Assembly: GCF_002081825.1 (NCBI RefSeq)
Contig: NZ_MUKU01000004.1
Coordinates: 62,001 to 126,000, forward strand
Direction: 5' to 3'
Origin: Chromobacterium haemolyticum
GTDB taxonomy: Bacteria > Pseudomonadota > Gammaproteobacteria > Burkholderiales > Chromobacteriaceae
Length of the DNA: 64,000 nucleotides
The position numbers and the translations under genes were made by a program. The notes under the pieces were generated by a model that did not search any database, was not told the DNA's origin, and saw nothing but the letters and a program-made list of their open reading frames with translations. Below, one piece after another: positions 12,126 through 21,784 of the stretch; within the stretch, counting starts at the first letter, position 1, and the number at the start of each line of letters is the position of its first letter.

Positions 12126-12596
12126 TTAAAACTCCGCTTTGATGGAGGCAAGCAGATCAGCGTGCTTGGCCGAGTCGATCTCTTTGCGCAGGATCTTCTC
12201 TGCACCCGCAACCGCCAGGTCGGCCACTTGCGCGCGCAGGGTTTCCTTGGCGCGCAGGACTTCCTGATCGATCTCAGACTTGGCGTCGGCCACAATGCGC
12301 GCGCCTTCAACGCGAGCAACATCCTTGGCCTCGTCCACGATCTGGCTGGCGCGCTTTTCAGCGGCCATCACGATTTCGGTCGCTTGCTGTTTAGCCTTGC
12401 GGAGTTCATCCGCAACGCGCTTCTCAGCGGCTTCCAGATCTTGCTTGCCACGCTCGCCGGCGGCCAGGCCGTCTGCGATGCGCTTGGCGCGCTCATCCAT
12501 CATGTTGGTAAGCGGAGGCCAAACAAACTTCATGGTGAACCATACCAGGATGGCGAACGTGATCGCCTGACCCAGTAGTGTTACGTTAAATTCCAC
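12126..12596 (-). CDS. atpF: F1Fo ATP synthase b subunit
   Basis: Peripheral-stalk subunit, 156 residues as in E. coli. One N-terminal membrane helix (residues 4-24, LLGQAITFAILVWFTMKFVWPP) is followed by a long charged helical dimerisation region rich in Glu, Lys and Ala. It lies between atpE and atpH. Confidence 0.97.
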   Translation of the reverse strand: MEFNVTLLGQAITFAILVWFTMKFVWPPLTNMMDERAKRIADGLAAGERGKQDLEAAEKRVADELRKAKQQATEIVMAAEKRASQIVDEAKDVARVEGARIVADAKSEIDQEVLRAKETLRAQVADLAVAGAEKILRKEIDSAKHADLLASIKAEF

Positions 12597-12646
12597 GCTT
12601 GTTTTCCTCCAGTAGTATTACTGCAACAACCAATTCCGCTTAAAAA

Positions 12647-12955
<309 letters not shown>

Positions 12956-13011
12956 TCAAGGATGGTTGGTAAAAAAGCTAAAGAAACAAAGGTAAAACAA
13001 AGAAACCGGTA

Positions 13012-13827
<816 letters not shown>

Positions 13828-13835
13828 TCATTTTC

Positions 13836-14198
13836 TCAATTTTTGATTAAAAGCCCGAACCAGTAGCCGGATACGGCGGCAAAAAACCCGCCAAAAAGAC
13901 CGACTATCGATAAATCCTTGAAAAATACCAAAGTCGCGCCAAATAACAGGATGGTGAGGACGTATTTGACCGCCTCGGCCCTGAAATGCGCTTTCATCAG
14001 TTCCGCGGGGGCGACATGGCGCTTGGCGTAGGCGATCCTGGCGTACACCAGGGCCGGCACCAAGGCCGACAATCCGCCAAGCAAGACAGAAACCGGAATG
14101 GCCAGGTTTCCTCCCCCTGTAACCACTCCAATCAACAGTGCGACACCCACCAGAGTGCACTGCAGGCGCAGTATACGCTTAACTTCCCGGTTAACCAT
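13836..14198 (-). CDS. atpI: ATP synthase-associated protein I
   Basis: Small membrane protein of 120 residues with about four hydrophobic segments, first gene of the atp operon. AtpI-family proteins are thought to help c-ring assembly or magnesium uptake. Identification rests on size, hydrophobic profile (LVGVALLIGVVTGGGNLAIP, LLFGATLVFF) and position; the sequence is weakly conserved in this family. Its start lies about 20 bases after the predicted transcription start. Confidence 0.88.
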   Translation of the reverse strand: MVNREVKRILRLQCTLVGVALLIGVVTGGGNLAIPVSVLLGGLSALVPALVYARIAYAKRHVAPAELMKAHFRAEAVKYVLTILLFGATLVFFKDLSIVGLFGGFFAAVSGYWFGLLIKN

Positions 14199-14223
14199 GT
14201 TGACCCAGCAAAAAAACCGCCGA

Positions 14224-14253
14224 ATTATAGGCTTCCTGCTTGATTTGAGTCAA
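14224..14253 (-). promoter_or_regulatory. Sigma-70 promoter of the atp operon
   Basis: On the minus strand TTGACT (complement of 14248-14253) and TATAAT (14224-14229) are separated by 18 bases, close to consensus. It lies about 25 bases upstream of the atpI start and faces the whole atp operon. Confidence 0.85.
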
Positions 14254-14288
14254 CTTGCGTGTCATTGGGATGCTGCGGTGCAACACAC

Positions 14289-15146
14289 TCATTTTCCTGA
14301 ACTTTTCTGCAGCTTTTCCAGCAAGCCTTCCAGCTCGTCCAGCGTCGCATACTCTATAACCAGCCTGCCATTGCCGCGGTTTGCATGACGAATGCTAACC
14401 CGGGCGCCTATGCGTTCCGACACCTGTTCAGCCAGCCTGTCCACATCCGGGTCTGTACGTTTTTGCTGCGGTGCGACTGTGGTTTTTTCCACAGCTTTCT
14501 GCTGTACCCTGCGCTCCACCTCGCGCACGGACAGGCCTTTGTCGCCCACCTCTTGCGCCAGGCCCAGCTGCTCCACCACCGGCAACCCCAGCAAAGCGCG
14601 AGCATGGCCCATCTCCAGCCGCCCCTGATGCAACAGGGTCTGCACCGGTTCCGGCAGGGCCAGCAGGCGCAATAGATTGCTGACCGCGCTGCGCGATCGG
14701 CCCACCGCGTCGGCCGCGGCCTCGTGGGTCAGGCCGAACTCGTCGATCAGGCGCTTGATGCCCTGGGCCTCTTCTATCGGGTCCAATTCCTGACGCTGGA
14801 TATTCTCGATCAGCGCCATCGCCAGCGCCGCTTCGTCGGGCACGCTCTTGATTACCGCCGGCACTTCGGTCAAACCGGCTTTGCGCGAAGCGCGCCAGCG
14901 CCGTTCGCCGGCGATCAATTCGTAATCGCCGAAGCCGACTTCACGCACCACCAGCGGCTGAATCACGCCCTGGGCTCGAATCGACGCGGCCAGTTCGTCC
15001 AGTGCGGCTTCGTCCATGAAGCTGCGCGGCTGGTATTTGCCGGGACGGATGCTGTCTATGGGCAGGGAGGTGAGTCTGTCGTCCACTGTCTCGGCAGTGG
15101 ACAAGAGCGCGTCCAAGCCGCGCCCCAATCCTTTTAATTTGGCCAT
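14289..15146 (-). CDS. parB: Chromosome-partitioning protein ParB
   Basis: CTP-dependent clamp that binds parS sites and spreads to drive origin segregation. It has 285 residues. The N-terminal ParB/Srx domain contains KYQPRSFMDEAALDELAASI and LIAGERRWRA; the central helix-turn-helix is LTHEAAADAVGRSRSAVSNL near 145-165; a C-terminal dimerisation domain follows. It starts 5 bases after parA. No parS consensus (TGTTTCACGTGAAACA) was noticed in this window. Confidence 0.97.
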   Translation of the reverse strand: MAKLKGLGRGLDALLSTAETVDDRLTSLPIDSIRPGKYQPRSFMDEAALDELAASIRAQGVIQPLVVREVGFGDYELIAGERRWRASRKAGLTEVPAVIKSVPDEAALAMALIENIQRQELDPIEEAQGIKRLIDEFGLTHEAAADAVGRSRSAVSNLLRLLALPEPVQTLLHQGRLEMGHARALLGLPVVEQLGLAQEVGDKGLSVREVERRVQQKAVEKTTVAPQQKRTDPDVDRLAEQVSERIGARVSIRHANRGNGRLVIEYATLDELEGLLEKLQKSSGK

Positions 15147-15151
15147 ATTGC

Positions 15152-15943
15152 TTAGACGGAGGGAGTTGTGGTTGCGGGCTCGAGCCGGTCCGCCAGCTCT
15201 TGCGCCAGCGCGAGATAAGCCTGAGCGCCGCGCGAGGCCCGATCGTAGACCAGGCCGGGCAGGCCGTGGCTGGGCGCTTCCGCCAGCCGCACATTGCGCG
15301 GAATCACGGTATCGAACACCTTGGCGCCGAAATGGCGGGCTAGTTGCTCGGACACCTGCTGCGACAAATTATTGCGCGCATCGAACATGGTTCGCAGCAG
15401 GCCCATGATCTCGATCTTGGGATTCACCGCCACCCTCACCTTGCGCAAGGTCGCCACCAGATCGGACAAACCTTCCAGCGCATAGTATTCGCACACCATC
15501 GGGATCAGCACGCTGTGCGCCGCCACCAGTCCGTTCAATGTCAGCAGGTTCAGCGAGGGCGGGCAGTCTATTAGCACATAGTCGTACGGCTCCTCCACCG
15601 CCTGCAGCGCGTTTTTCAGCCGCGCTTCGCGCGCCAGTTCATTGACCAATTCCAGTTCCGCGCCGCCCAGATCGCGGTTGGCGGGCAGCACGTCGTAGCC
15701 GCCCTCCTTCGCCGGCTGGCGCGCCTCTTCAACCGAGGCCTCGCCCAGCAGCACGTCGTAGCCGGACAGTTTCAGGGATTGCTTGGCGATGCCGCTACCC
15801 ATGGTGGCATTGCCCTGCGGGTCGAGATCGACAATCAGCACGCGCCGGCCCAAGTCGGCCAGGCCCGCCGCCAGATTCACCACAGTCGTGGTCTTACCGA
15901 CCCCGCCCTTCTGGTTGGCGACCGCGATCACCCTTGAATTCAT
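15152..15943 (-). CDS. parA: Chromosome-partitioning ATPase ParA
   Basis: Deviant Walker ATPase, 263 residues, with [17 protein letters not shown] (residues 11-27), [10 protein letters not shown] (41-50) and [13 protein letters not shown] (near 122). It partners ParB in the mnmG-rsmG-parA-parB cluster often found near oriC. The start ATG overlaps the rsmG stop (ATGA at 15940-15943). Confidence 0.98.
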   Translation of the reverse strand: MNSRVIAVANQKGGVGKTTTVVNLAAGLADLGRRVLIVDLDPQGNATMGSGIAKQSLKLSGYDVLLGEASVEEARQPAKEGGYDVLPANRDLGGAELELVNELAREARLKNALQAVEEPYDYVLIDCPPSLNLLTLNGLVAAHSVLIPMVCEYYALEGLSDLVATLRKVRVAVNPKIEIMGLLRTMFDARNNLSQQVSEQLARHFGAKVFDTVIPRNVRLAEAPSHGLPGLVYDRASRGAQAYLALAQELADRLEPATTTPSV

Positions 15944-16581
15944 TGCGCACCCACCCCTTCCAGGCGCATTCTCACCAGGTGCCGTTCGGCATCCAGGCCC
16001 GGCACTGTCACCGGCAATACTTCGGAAACCACCGTACCCTGCGGCAACAAGGCGATTTCCTCGTAAGGATAGACACCCTTCATTGCTACATATTGACCGT
16101 GATCCGCCAGCAGATGGCGGGTCAGCTTGACGAACTCGGCCAGCTCGGAAAACGCCCGGCTGGTGATGCGGTCGAACTTCTGCTCCGGCTGGTAAGCCTC
16201 CACTCGCTCGGTCATCACCTGCACATTGGGCAAGCCCAGCTCCACCACCACCTGACGCAGAAAGGTGGTTTTCTTATGGTTGGAATCCAACAGCACCACC
16301 TGCAAGTCCGGGCGGGCGATCGCCGCCGGAATGCCGGGCATGCCGCCGCCGGAGCCCACATCCAGTAGACGGCTGCCGCCGTCCAGATGCGGTACCAGGC
16401 TCAGGCTGTCCAGCAGATGGTAGCTGACCATGCGCTTTTCCTCGCGCACAGCGGTCAGGTTGTAAGTCTGGTTCCACTTGGCCAGCAGCGCCAGATAGCG
16501 GTCCAGCAAATCGGTTTGCGCGTCGCTCAGTTCCAGTTTCAGCTGCGACAGGCCTTGTTGTAGTTCTGTGGTATGTGTCAT
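15940..16581 (-). CDS. rsmG: 16S rRNA G527 N7-methyltransferase
   Basis: SAM-dependent methyltransferase that modifies 16S rRNA G527, 213 residues. It has [22 protein letters not shown] and the SAM-binding glycine motif [17 protein letters not shown] (residues 70-86). Its start overlaps the mnmG stop and its stop overlaps the parA start, both as ATGA, so the three genes form a coupled unit. Confidence 0.97.
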   Translation of the reverse strand: MTHTTELQQGLSQLKLELSDAQTDLLDRYLALLAKWNQTYNLTAVREEKRMVSYHLLDSLSLVPHLDGGSRLLDVGSGGGMPGIPAAIARPDLQVVLLDSNHKKTTFLRQVVVELGLPNVQVMTERVEAYQPEQKFDRITSRAFSELAEFVKLTRHLLADHGQYVAMKGVYPYEEIALLPQGTVVSEVLPVTVPGLDAERHLVRMRLEGVGAQ

Positions 16582-18473
16582 GCGGTTTTCGTTGCGTCGG
16601 CAAAGCCGCGTTTCAAGTGGACCATCAAAAGAGCAACCGCCGCCGGGGTAATGCCCTGGATGCGCGAAGCCTGCCCCAAGGTCTCCGGGCGTTGCTGGTT
16701 CAGTTTCTGCTGCACTTCCTTGGACAGACCCTTGACCAGACCATAGTCGATATCGACCGGCAGGCGCACGTCCTCAAGGTTGTCGCGGCGCGCCAGTTCT
16801 TCGTTCTGGCGGTTGATATAGCCTTGGTATTTGACCTGAATTTCCACCTGCTCGGCAACCGCCTCGTCAGCCACCGCGCCGCCGGCCTCCGGCAAGGCCA
16901 TCAAATCGGCATAGGCGACGTTGGGGCGTTTCAGCAAATCGTACAGGCTGTACTCGCGCTCAATCGCCTTGCCCAGCAGCGCTTGCAGCGCGGCGGCGTC
17001 GCTCAGCCTCGCCGGGTGCAGCCAGGTGGCTTTCAACCGCGCCTTCTCCGCCTCCACCGCGTCGCGCTTGCGGCAGAAGCTGTCCCATTGGGCGTCGCCG
17101 ATCAGGCCGTGTTGGCGAGCGATCTCGGTCAGGCGCAGGTCGGCGTTGTCTTCGCGCAACTGCAGGCGGAATTCGGCGCGGCTGGTGAACATGCGGTAGG
17201 GCTCGGCCACGCCCTTGGTGATCAGGTCGTCCACCAGCACGCCCAGATAGGCCTCGTCGCGGCGCGGGCACCAGCTAGCCTGGTCCCGGGCGAACAAGGC
17301 GGCGTTCATGCCGGCCAGCAGGCCCTGAGCGGCAGCCTCTTCATAGCCGGTGGTGCCGTTGATCTGACCGGCGAAGAACAGGCCCTGGATCGCCTTGGTT
17401 TCCAGCGAAGCCTTCAGACCACGCGGATCGAAATAATCGTATTCGATCGCATAGCCAGGCCGCAGGATGTGGGCATTTTCCATGCCGCGGATCGAACGCA
17501 CCGCCGCCAGCTGGATGTCGAAGGGCAGGCTGGTGGAAATCCCGTTGGGGTAGAACTCGTGCGTGGTCAGGCCTTCCGGCTCCAGGAAGACCTGGTGACT
17601 GTCCTTGTCGGCGAAGCGGTTGATCTTGTCTTCAATAGACGGGCAGTAACGCGGGCCCACGCCTTCTATCACCCCGGTGAACATCGGGCTGCGGTCGAAA
17701 CCGGAGCGGATGATCTCGTGGGTGCGTTCATTGGTGTGGGTGATCCAGCACGGCAGCTGCTTGGGGTGCAGCGCGCGGCTGCCGCGGTAGGAGAACACCG
17801 GCTCCGGCGTGTCGCCCGGCTGCTCTTCCATTACGGAGAAGTCGACGCTGCGGCCGTCGATGCGCGGCGGCGTGCCGGTTTTCAGCCGTCCCACCGGCAG
17901 GGCCAGTTCGCGCAAGCGCGCGCCCAGCGTGGACGCTGCCTGATCGCCGGCGCGGCCGCCGGTGTAGTTTTCCATGCCCACATGGATCTTGCCGGACAGG
18001 AAGGTGCCGGCGGTCAACACCACGGTTTTGGCGCGGAAGGTGATGCCGATGGCGGTGATGGCCCCGGCGACGCGGTCGCCCTCTATCAGCAGATCGTCCA
18101 CCGGCTGCTGGAACAAGGTCAGATTGGGCTGGTTCTCCAGCATCTCGCGGATCGCCGCCTTGTACAGGATGCGGTCGGCCTGCGCGCGGGTGGCGCGCAC
18201 CGCCGGGCCCTTGGAGGCGTTCAGCGTGCGGAACTGGATGCCGCCGATATCGGTGGCCAGCGCCATCGCGCCGCCCAGGGCATCCACTTCCTTGACCAGA
18301 TGGCCCTTGCCGATGCCGCCGATCGACGGATTGCACGACATCTGACCCAGCGTCTCGATGTTGTGCGTCAAAAGAAGGGTGTTGCAGCCCATGCGCGCGG
18401 CCGCCAAAGCGGCCTCGGTGCCGGCATGGCCGCCGCCCACCACTATCACGTCGAAGTTTGTCGGATAAATCAT
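16578..18473 (-). CDS. mnmG: tRNA U34 carboxymethylaminomethyl modification enzyme, FAD subunit
   Basis: Works with MnmE to modify wobble uridine 34 of several tRNAs. It has 631 residues; the start ATG at 18473 gives [20 protein letters not shown], with the FAD motif [10 protein letters not shown] at residues 12-21. Other signatures are [11 protein letters not shown] and [13 protein letters not shown]. The frame stays open another 37 codons upstream, but that extension has no family counterpart. The promoter should lie in 18474-18671; I could not place it firmly. Confidence 0.98.
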   Translation of the reverse strand: MIYPTNFDVIVVGGGHAGTEAALAAARMGCNTLLLTHNIETLGQMSCNPSIGGIGKGHLVKEVDALGGAMALATDIGGIQFRTLNASKGPAVRATRAQADRILYKAAIREMLENQPNLTLFQQPVDDLLIEGDRVAGAITAIGITFRAKTVVLTAGTFLSGKIHVGMENYTGGRAGDQAASTLGARLRELALPVGRLKTGTPPRIDGRSVDFSVMEEQPGDTPEPVFSYRGSRALHPKQLPCWITHTNERTHEIIRSGFDRSPMFTGVIEGVGPRYCPSIEDKINRFADKDSHQVFLEPEGLTTHEFYPNGISTSLPFDIQLAAVRSIRGMENAHILRPGYAIEYDYFDPRGLKASLETKAIQGLFFAGQINGTTGYEEAAAQGLLAGMNAALFARDQASWCPRRDEAYLGVLVDDLITKGVAEPYRMFTSRAEFRLQLREDNADLRLTEIARQHGLIGDAQWDSFCRKRDAVEAEKARLKATWLHPARLSDAAALQALLGKAIEREYSLYDLLKRPNVAYADLMALPEAGGAVADEAVAEQVEIQVKYQGYINRQNEELARRDNLEDVRLPVDIDYGLVKGLSKEVQQKLNQQRPETLGQASRIQGITPAAVALLMVHLKRGFADATKTA

Positions 18474-18671
18474 GGCTTTGTCGGAAAGAGCAAATCGAAC
18501 GGAAAAACGGCCTATTCTACGCCAAATCCTGAACCAGCGTAAGTCGTTGATTTCAATAAATCCAGCTGGTAACCGCGACGTCAAGCGCCGGTCACCCGAT
18601 AGTCATATTAAAGACATCGCCGCGTCAAACAAGCTGCCTAGCATGGGGCTCACCACAAAAGGGAGCAAAAC

Positions 18672-19421
18672 ATGCTGCTAAATGAACAGCTTGCCGTGAG
18701 CGCCAAACCGCGCCTGAGCGTGCGCGTGGCCAGTGAAGCGCAGGATATCCGCCGCGCGCAGAAGCTGCGCTTCGATGTGTTTGCCGGAGAAATGGGCGCG
18801 GAGCTCGCCTCGCACGATCTAGGCATCGATTGCGACGAGTACGACGAGTTGTGCGACCACCTGATCGTGGAAGACGCCGCCAGCGGCCTGGTGGTGGGCA
18901 CTTACCGCATGCTGTCCCCGGCCATGGCGCGCCGCGCGCCCAGCCTGTATTCCGAGCACGAGTTCGACCTGACCCGGCTGGCCCACCTGCGCGCCGGCCT
19001 GATCGAAGTGGGCCGCTCCTGCGTGCACCGCGATTTCCGCTCCGGAGCGGTGATCGCCCTGCTCTGGTCCGGCCTGGCCGACTACGTTCAACTGCACGGC
19101 GGTCAATACCTGGCCGGCTGCGCCAGCGTGTCGCTGAGCGACGGCGGCCACCAGGCGGTCAGTCTGTACCGTCAACTGGAAGCCAAGCACCTGTCGCCGG
19201 CGGAATGGCGGGTGTTCCCCCACCTGCCGCTGCCTCTGGACCGAGTCTGCGACGACGCTCCCTCCGCGCCGCTGCCGGCGCTGATCAAGGGCTATCTGCG
19301 CGCCGGCGCCTATATCTGCGGCGAGCCGGCCTGGGACCCGGACTTCAACTGCGCGGACTTCTTCATGCTGCTGCCCATGGGCCGGCTGAGCAGTCGCTAC
19401 AACAAGCACTTCGTCGGCTGA
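18672..19421 (+). CDS. olsB: OlsB-like L-ornithine N-acyltransferase (GNAT family)
   Basis: Protein of 249 residues related to OlsB, which transfers a 3-hydroxyacyl group to ornithine in ornithine-lipid synthesis; some relatives were labelled haemolysin or AHL-synthase-like. Visible family features are RRAQKLRFDVFAGEMGA (residues 29-45), DEYDELCDHLIV, GTYRML, the block LIEVGRSCVHRDFRSG (near 112) and a C-terminal PDFNCADFFMLL. ATG 18672 follows AAGGGAGC. It is divergent from mnmG and ends in a terminator. No olsA neighbour is present. The substrate is an inference. Confidence 0.78.
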   Translation: MLLNEQLAVSAKPRLSVRVASEAQDIRRAQKLRFDVFAGEMGAELASHDLGIDCDEYDELCDHLIVEDAASGLVVGTYRMLSPAMARRAPSLYSEHEFDLTRLAHLRAGLIEVGRSCVHRDFRSGAVIALLWSGLADYVQLHGGQYLAGCASVSLSDGGHQAVSLYRQLEAKHLSPAEWRVFPHLPLPLDRVCDDAPSAPLPALIKGYLRAGAYICGEPAWDPDFNCADFFMLLPMGRLSSRYNKHFVG

Positions 19422-19445
19422 TCTGTACCAAGCTGCCAATAATGT

Positions 19446-19476
19446 AGATGCGCCGTCAGGCGCATCTTTCATTTTG
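19446..19476 (+). terminator. Intrinsic terminator after the OlsB-like gene
   Basis: AGATGCGCC and GGCGCATCT form a 9-bp stem with loop GTCA, followed by a T-rich run (TTCATTTT). It lies 25 bases after the stop codon. Confidence 0.8.
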
Positions 19477-19525
19477 CAGCCACAAGCCGCATGATGGACG
19501 AATTCACTGTCCGCCCAGCACCATC

Positions 19526-19852
19526 ATGCCCAGGCCTCCCTCGGTCACCCGCGCCATTGCACCCATCCTGCTCTTGCTCCTAATCCTCGCCAGCCTGCTC
19601 CAGAGCGCTTACCCGATGCTACGCGGCTGCGCCCTCATCGCCTTGCTGCTTTTTCTTGCTTGTGCCTCCCTGAGCCATACCCGCACAGCCATCCATACCG
19701 GTGTATTCCATGATTACAGATCACGGACAAACATCTTGAGACAAGACCGGTCCTTCCGTTTCTGGCTCCACGTTTCGATCTCTCTGATATTGGGCATAGG
19801 CGCATTGGCGGCTGCCGTTGCTTTACTTGCGCGGCTGTTCTCTTCGGCATAG
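19526..19852 (+). CDS. Small inner-membrane protein of unknown function
   Basis: Open frame of 108 residues starting MPRPPSVTRAI. Three hydrophobic stretches are visible: about residues 13-30, 34-48 (CALIALLLFLACASL) and 82-104 (SLILGIGALAAAVALLA). A basic hydrophilic loop with several Arg residues lies between the second and third. No strong ribosome-binding site precedes the ATG, and the frame extends upstream to 19448, which would overlap the terminator. I do not recognise the family. It could be a real small membrane protein or chance; membrane-segment spacing favours real. Confidence 0.5.
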   Translation: MPRPPSVTRAIAPILLLLLILASLLQSAYPMLRGCALIALLLFLACASLSHTRTAIHTGVFHDYRSRTNILRQDRSFRFWLHVSISLILGIGALAAAVALLARLFSSA

Positions 19853-19877
19853 CAGGAATAAAGCTGTGGGGCAGCAA

Positions 19878-19886
19878 TGCTACAAT
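19878..19886 (+). promoter_or_regulatory. Extended -10 promoter for trmO
   Basis: TGCTACAAT matches the extended -10 consensus (TGnTATAAT). The trmO ATG begins six bases after it, exactly where transcription would start. No good -35 is visible. This suggests a leaderless mRNA. Confidence 0.5.
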
Positions 19887-19892
19887 CCGGCC

Positions 19893-20594
19893 ATGAGCCA
19901 CACCTTTGAAACGGTAGGCGTGATCCATTCGCCCTACCGCGAAAAATTTGGCATCCCCCGCCAGCCCTCGCTGGTCAACGCCGCCCGCATCACGCTGGAA
20001 CTGCTGCCGCCCTACGACCACCCCGACATGGTGCGCGGTCTGGACGCGTTTTCCCACGTCTGGATCAGCTTCGTGTTCCATCAAACCGCCGAGCGCGGTT
20101 GGCAGCCGCTGGTGCGCCCGCCGCGGCTGGGCGGCAACGCCAAGGTCGGCGTATTCGCCAGCCGCGCCACCCATCGCCCCAACCCGCTGGGGCTGTCGCT
20201 GGTGCGCCTGCTGCGGATCGACACCCAGCCCAAGGTGGTGCTGACGCTGGAGGGCGCCGACCTGCTGGACGGCACCCCGGTGCTGGACATCAAACCCTAT
20301 ATACCCTTCGTCGAAGCCAGGCCCGACGCCCGCGGCGGCTTCGTCGATGGCCCGCCGCCGCAATTGAGCGTGGGCTGGGACGCCGCAGCTCACGCGCAAC
20401 TGGCCACCGAAGCCAGCCTGCCGGACGATTTCGCCGCGCTGGTGGAACAGGTGCTGGCCCAGGATCCGCGCCCGGCCTACCAGGATGACCCGGAACGGAT
20501 TTACGGCGTGGCGCTGCACCAGTGGAACGTGCGCTTCCGCGTGGAAAAAAACCATGCGCAAGTCATTGAAATTCAGCCATTGACCCCGAACTAA
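19893..20594 (+). CDS. trmO: tRNA-Thr (GGU) m(6)t(6)A37 methyltransferase TrmO (TsaA/YaeB family)
   Basis: SAM-dependent enzyme that methylates t6A37 in tRNA-Thr(GGU). It has 233 residues (E. coli TrmO 235). Family blocks are GVIHSPYREKFGIPRQP (residues 9-25), FSHVWISFVFH, GVFASRATHRPNPLGLS (near 86-102) and the C-terminal DPRPAYQDDPERIYG. The ATG lacks a Shine-Dalgarno sequence and lies just after an extended -10 element. Confidence 0.93.
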   Translation: MSHTFETVGVIHSPYREKFGIPRQPSLVNAARITLELLPPYDHPDMVRGLDAFSHVWISFVFHQTAERGWQPLVRPPRLGGNAKVGVFASRATHRPNPLGLSLVRLLRIDTQPKVVLTLEGADLLDGTPVLDIKPYIPFVEARPDARGGFVDGPPPQLSVGWDAAAHAQLATEASLPDDFAALVEQVLAQDPRPAYQDDPERIYGVALHQWNVRFRVEKNHAQVIEIQPLTPN

Positions 20595-20650
20595 TTTTTT
20601 GCGCTCCAGTCATACCGGGGCGATACCAACCACTCAGGAAAAAAGCAAAT

Positions 20651-21640
20651 ATGACCACCCGCGCGAAGACGATCATGCTCGCCTTCACCATGGTTTCCAT
20701 GTTGGCCGCCCCGTTCGCGGAAGCGGCCCGCCTAGGTAAAGGCAAGAGCGCCGGCATGCAGCGCTCGGCCCCCACCCGTTCTTACCAACAACAAGCGCCG
20801 GCACGCCCGGTGGCTCCGCCCGCGCAAGCGCCTGCGCCTGCTCAAGCTCAACCCAAGTCCGGCCCCGGCATCGGCACCGCCGTAGCCGCAGGCGCGGCCG
20901 GCGCGGCAGCCGGTTATATGCTGGGCTCCGCCATGAGCGACAAAGGCGGACAACAGCAAGCTCCCGCCACGGCTAACGGCAACGCAGATCCGGCCCTCGC
21001 GGCGCAAGCCCAAGGCCAGCAGCCGCAGAAGAGCGGCGGCATGCCCTGGGGCACGCTGGCCCTGCTGGGCCTGGTGCTGGTAGGCGGCTATATGTTCTTC
21101 CGCCGCAAAGCCGGAGCGGCGCGTCCGGCCATGGCTGCACCGCAAGCAGCGGGCATGCCGCAGAATATGGGCGGCTATCAAGAACCGGCCCGTTTCGACT
21201 CCATCCCGAAAATCGGCTCCGGCCTGGGCGGCGCGCAAGCCGGCTTTGGCGGCGGCGTGATCAGCGAGGCGCCCGCGCGCCTGCCGGACGGCACCGAGAC
21301 CCCGCACTTCCTGCGTCAGGCCAAGGCCACCTTCCTGCACCTGCAAAGCTTGAACAGCACGGAAAGCCTGGAAGAAGTGCGCAAGTACATGACGCCGGAC
21401 CTGTTCAACGCCTTGCGCGAGGACATCGCCGGCAATACCGACGTGGCCGACTTCCCGCAGCTGGACTGCCAGCTGTCCGAAGCCAGCACCGAAGGCAACC
21501 GCTATATCGCCAGCGTGCGCTTCTCCGGCATGGTCAGCGAAGCCGTAAACGCGCCGGCCGAGCCGTTCACCGAATACTGGCACTACATCAAGGACGACAG
21601 CACCAACGGCAAGTGGTTGGTGGCGGGCATCCAACAGTAA
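20651..21640 (+). CDS. Tim44-like domain inner-membrane protein
   Basis: Protein of 329 residues common in betaproteobacteria; exact role unknown. It has an N-terminal signal sequence (residues 5-26, cleavage likely after AEA), a Pro/Gln/Ala-rich low-complexity region (40-75), a glycine/alanine-rich helix around 80-96, a membrane helix near 137-153 (LALLGLVLVGGYMFF) and a Tim44-like C-terminal domain (about 215-328, HFLRQAKATFLHLQSLN to the tail EYWHYIKDD). The ribosome-binding site CAGGAAAAAAG is good. A strong terminator follows, so it is monocistronic or ends a unit with trmO. Confidence 0.85.
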   Translation: MTTRAKTIMLAFTMVSMLAAPFAEAARLGKGKSAGMQRSAPTRSYQQQAPARPVAPPAQAPAPAQAQPKSGPGIGTAVAAGAAGAAAGYMLGSAMSDKGGQQQAPATANGNADPALAAQAQGQQPQKSGGMPWGTLALLGLVLVGGYMFFRRKAGAARPAMAAPQAAGMPQNMGGYQEPARFDSIPKIGSGLGGAQAGFGGGVISEAPARLPDGTETPHFLRQAKATFLHLQSLNSTESLEEVRKYMTPDLFNALREDIAGNTDVADFPQLDCQLSEASTEGNRYIASVRFSGMVSEAVNAPAEPFTEYWHYIKDDSTNGKWLVAGIQQ

Positions 21641-21663
21641 TAAGGTTTTTAACATCTTTATCC

Positions 21664-21688
21664 AAACGGGCCTCTTGGCCCGTTTTTT
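21664..21688 (+). terminator. Intrinsic terminator after the Tim44-like gene
   Basis: AAACGGGCC and GGCCCGTTT form a 9-bp stem with loop TCTT, running into a T tract. It lies 23 bases after the stop codon. Confidence 0.92.
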
Positions 21689-21784
21689 ATTTTTAATAGC
21701 GATGCACTAAACTGGAATGCCAATTGCTTCAGGCAAAAAAACAATACTGGCCATAGAGTCCGCGCCACGGAGGGCAGCTATTCC

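Noticed and set aside
14289-18473. Search for parS sites and oriC near parAB
   Set aside because: No close match to TGTTTCACGTGAAACA and no DnaA-box cluster or dnaA gene was noticed; proximity to the origin remains only an inference.
16575-18542. 655-codon open frame antisense to mnmG
   Set aside because: No start signal or motif; mnmG on the other strand is certain.
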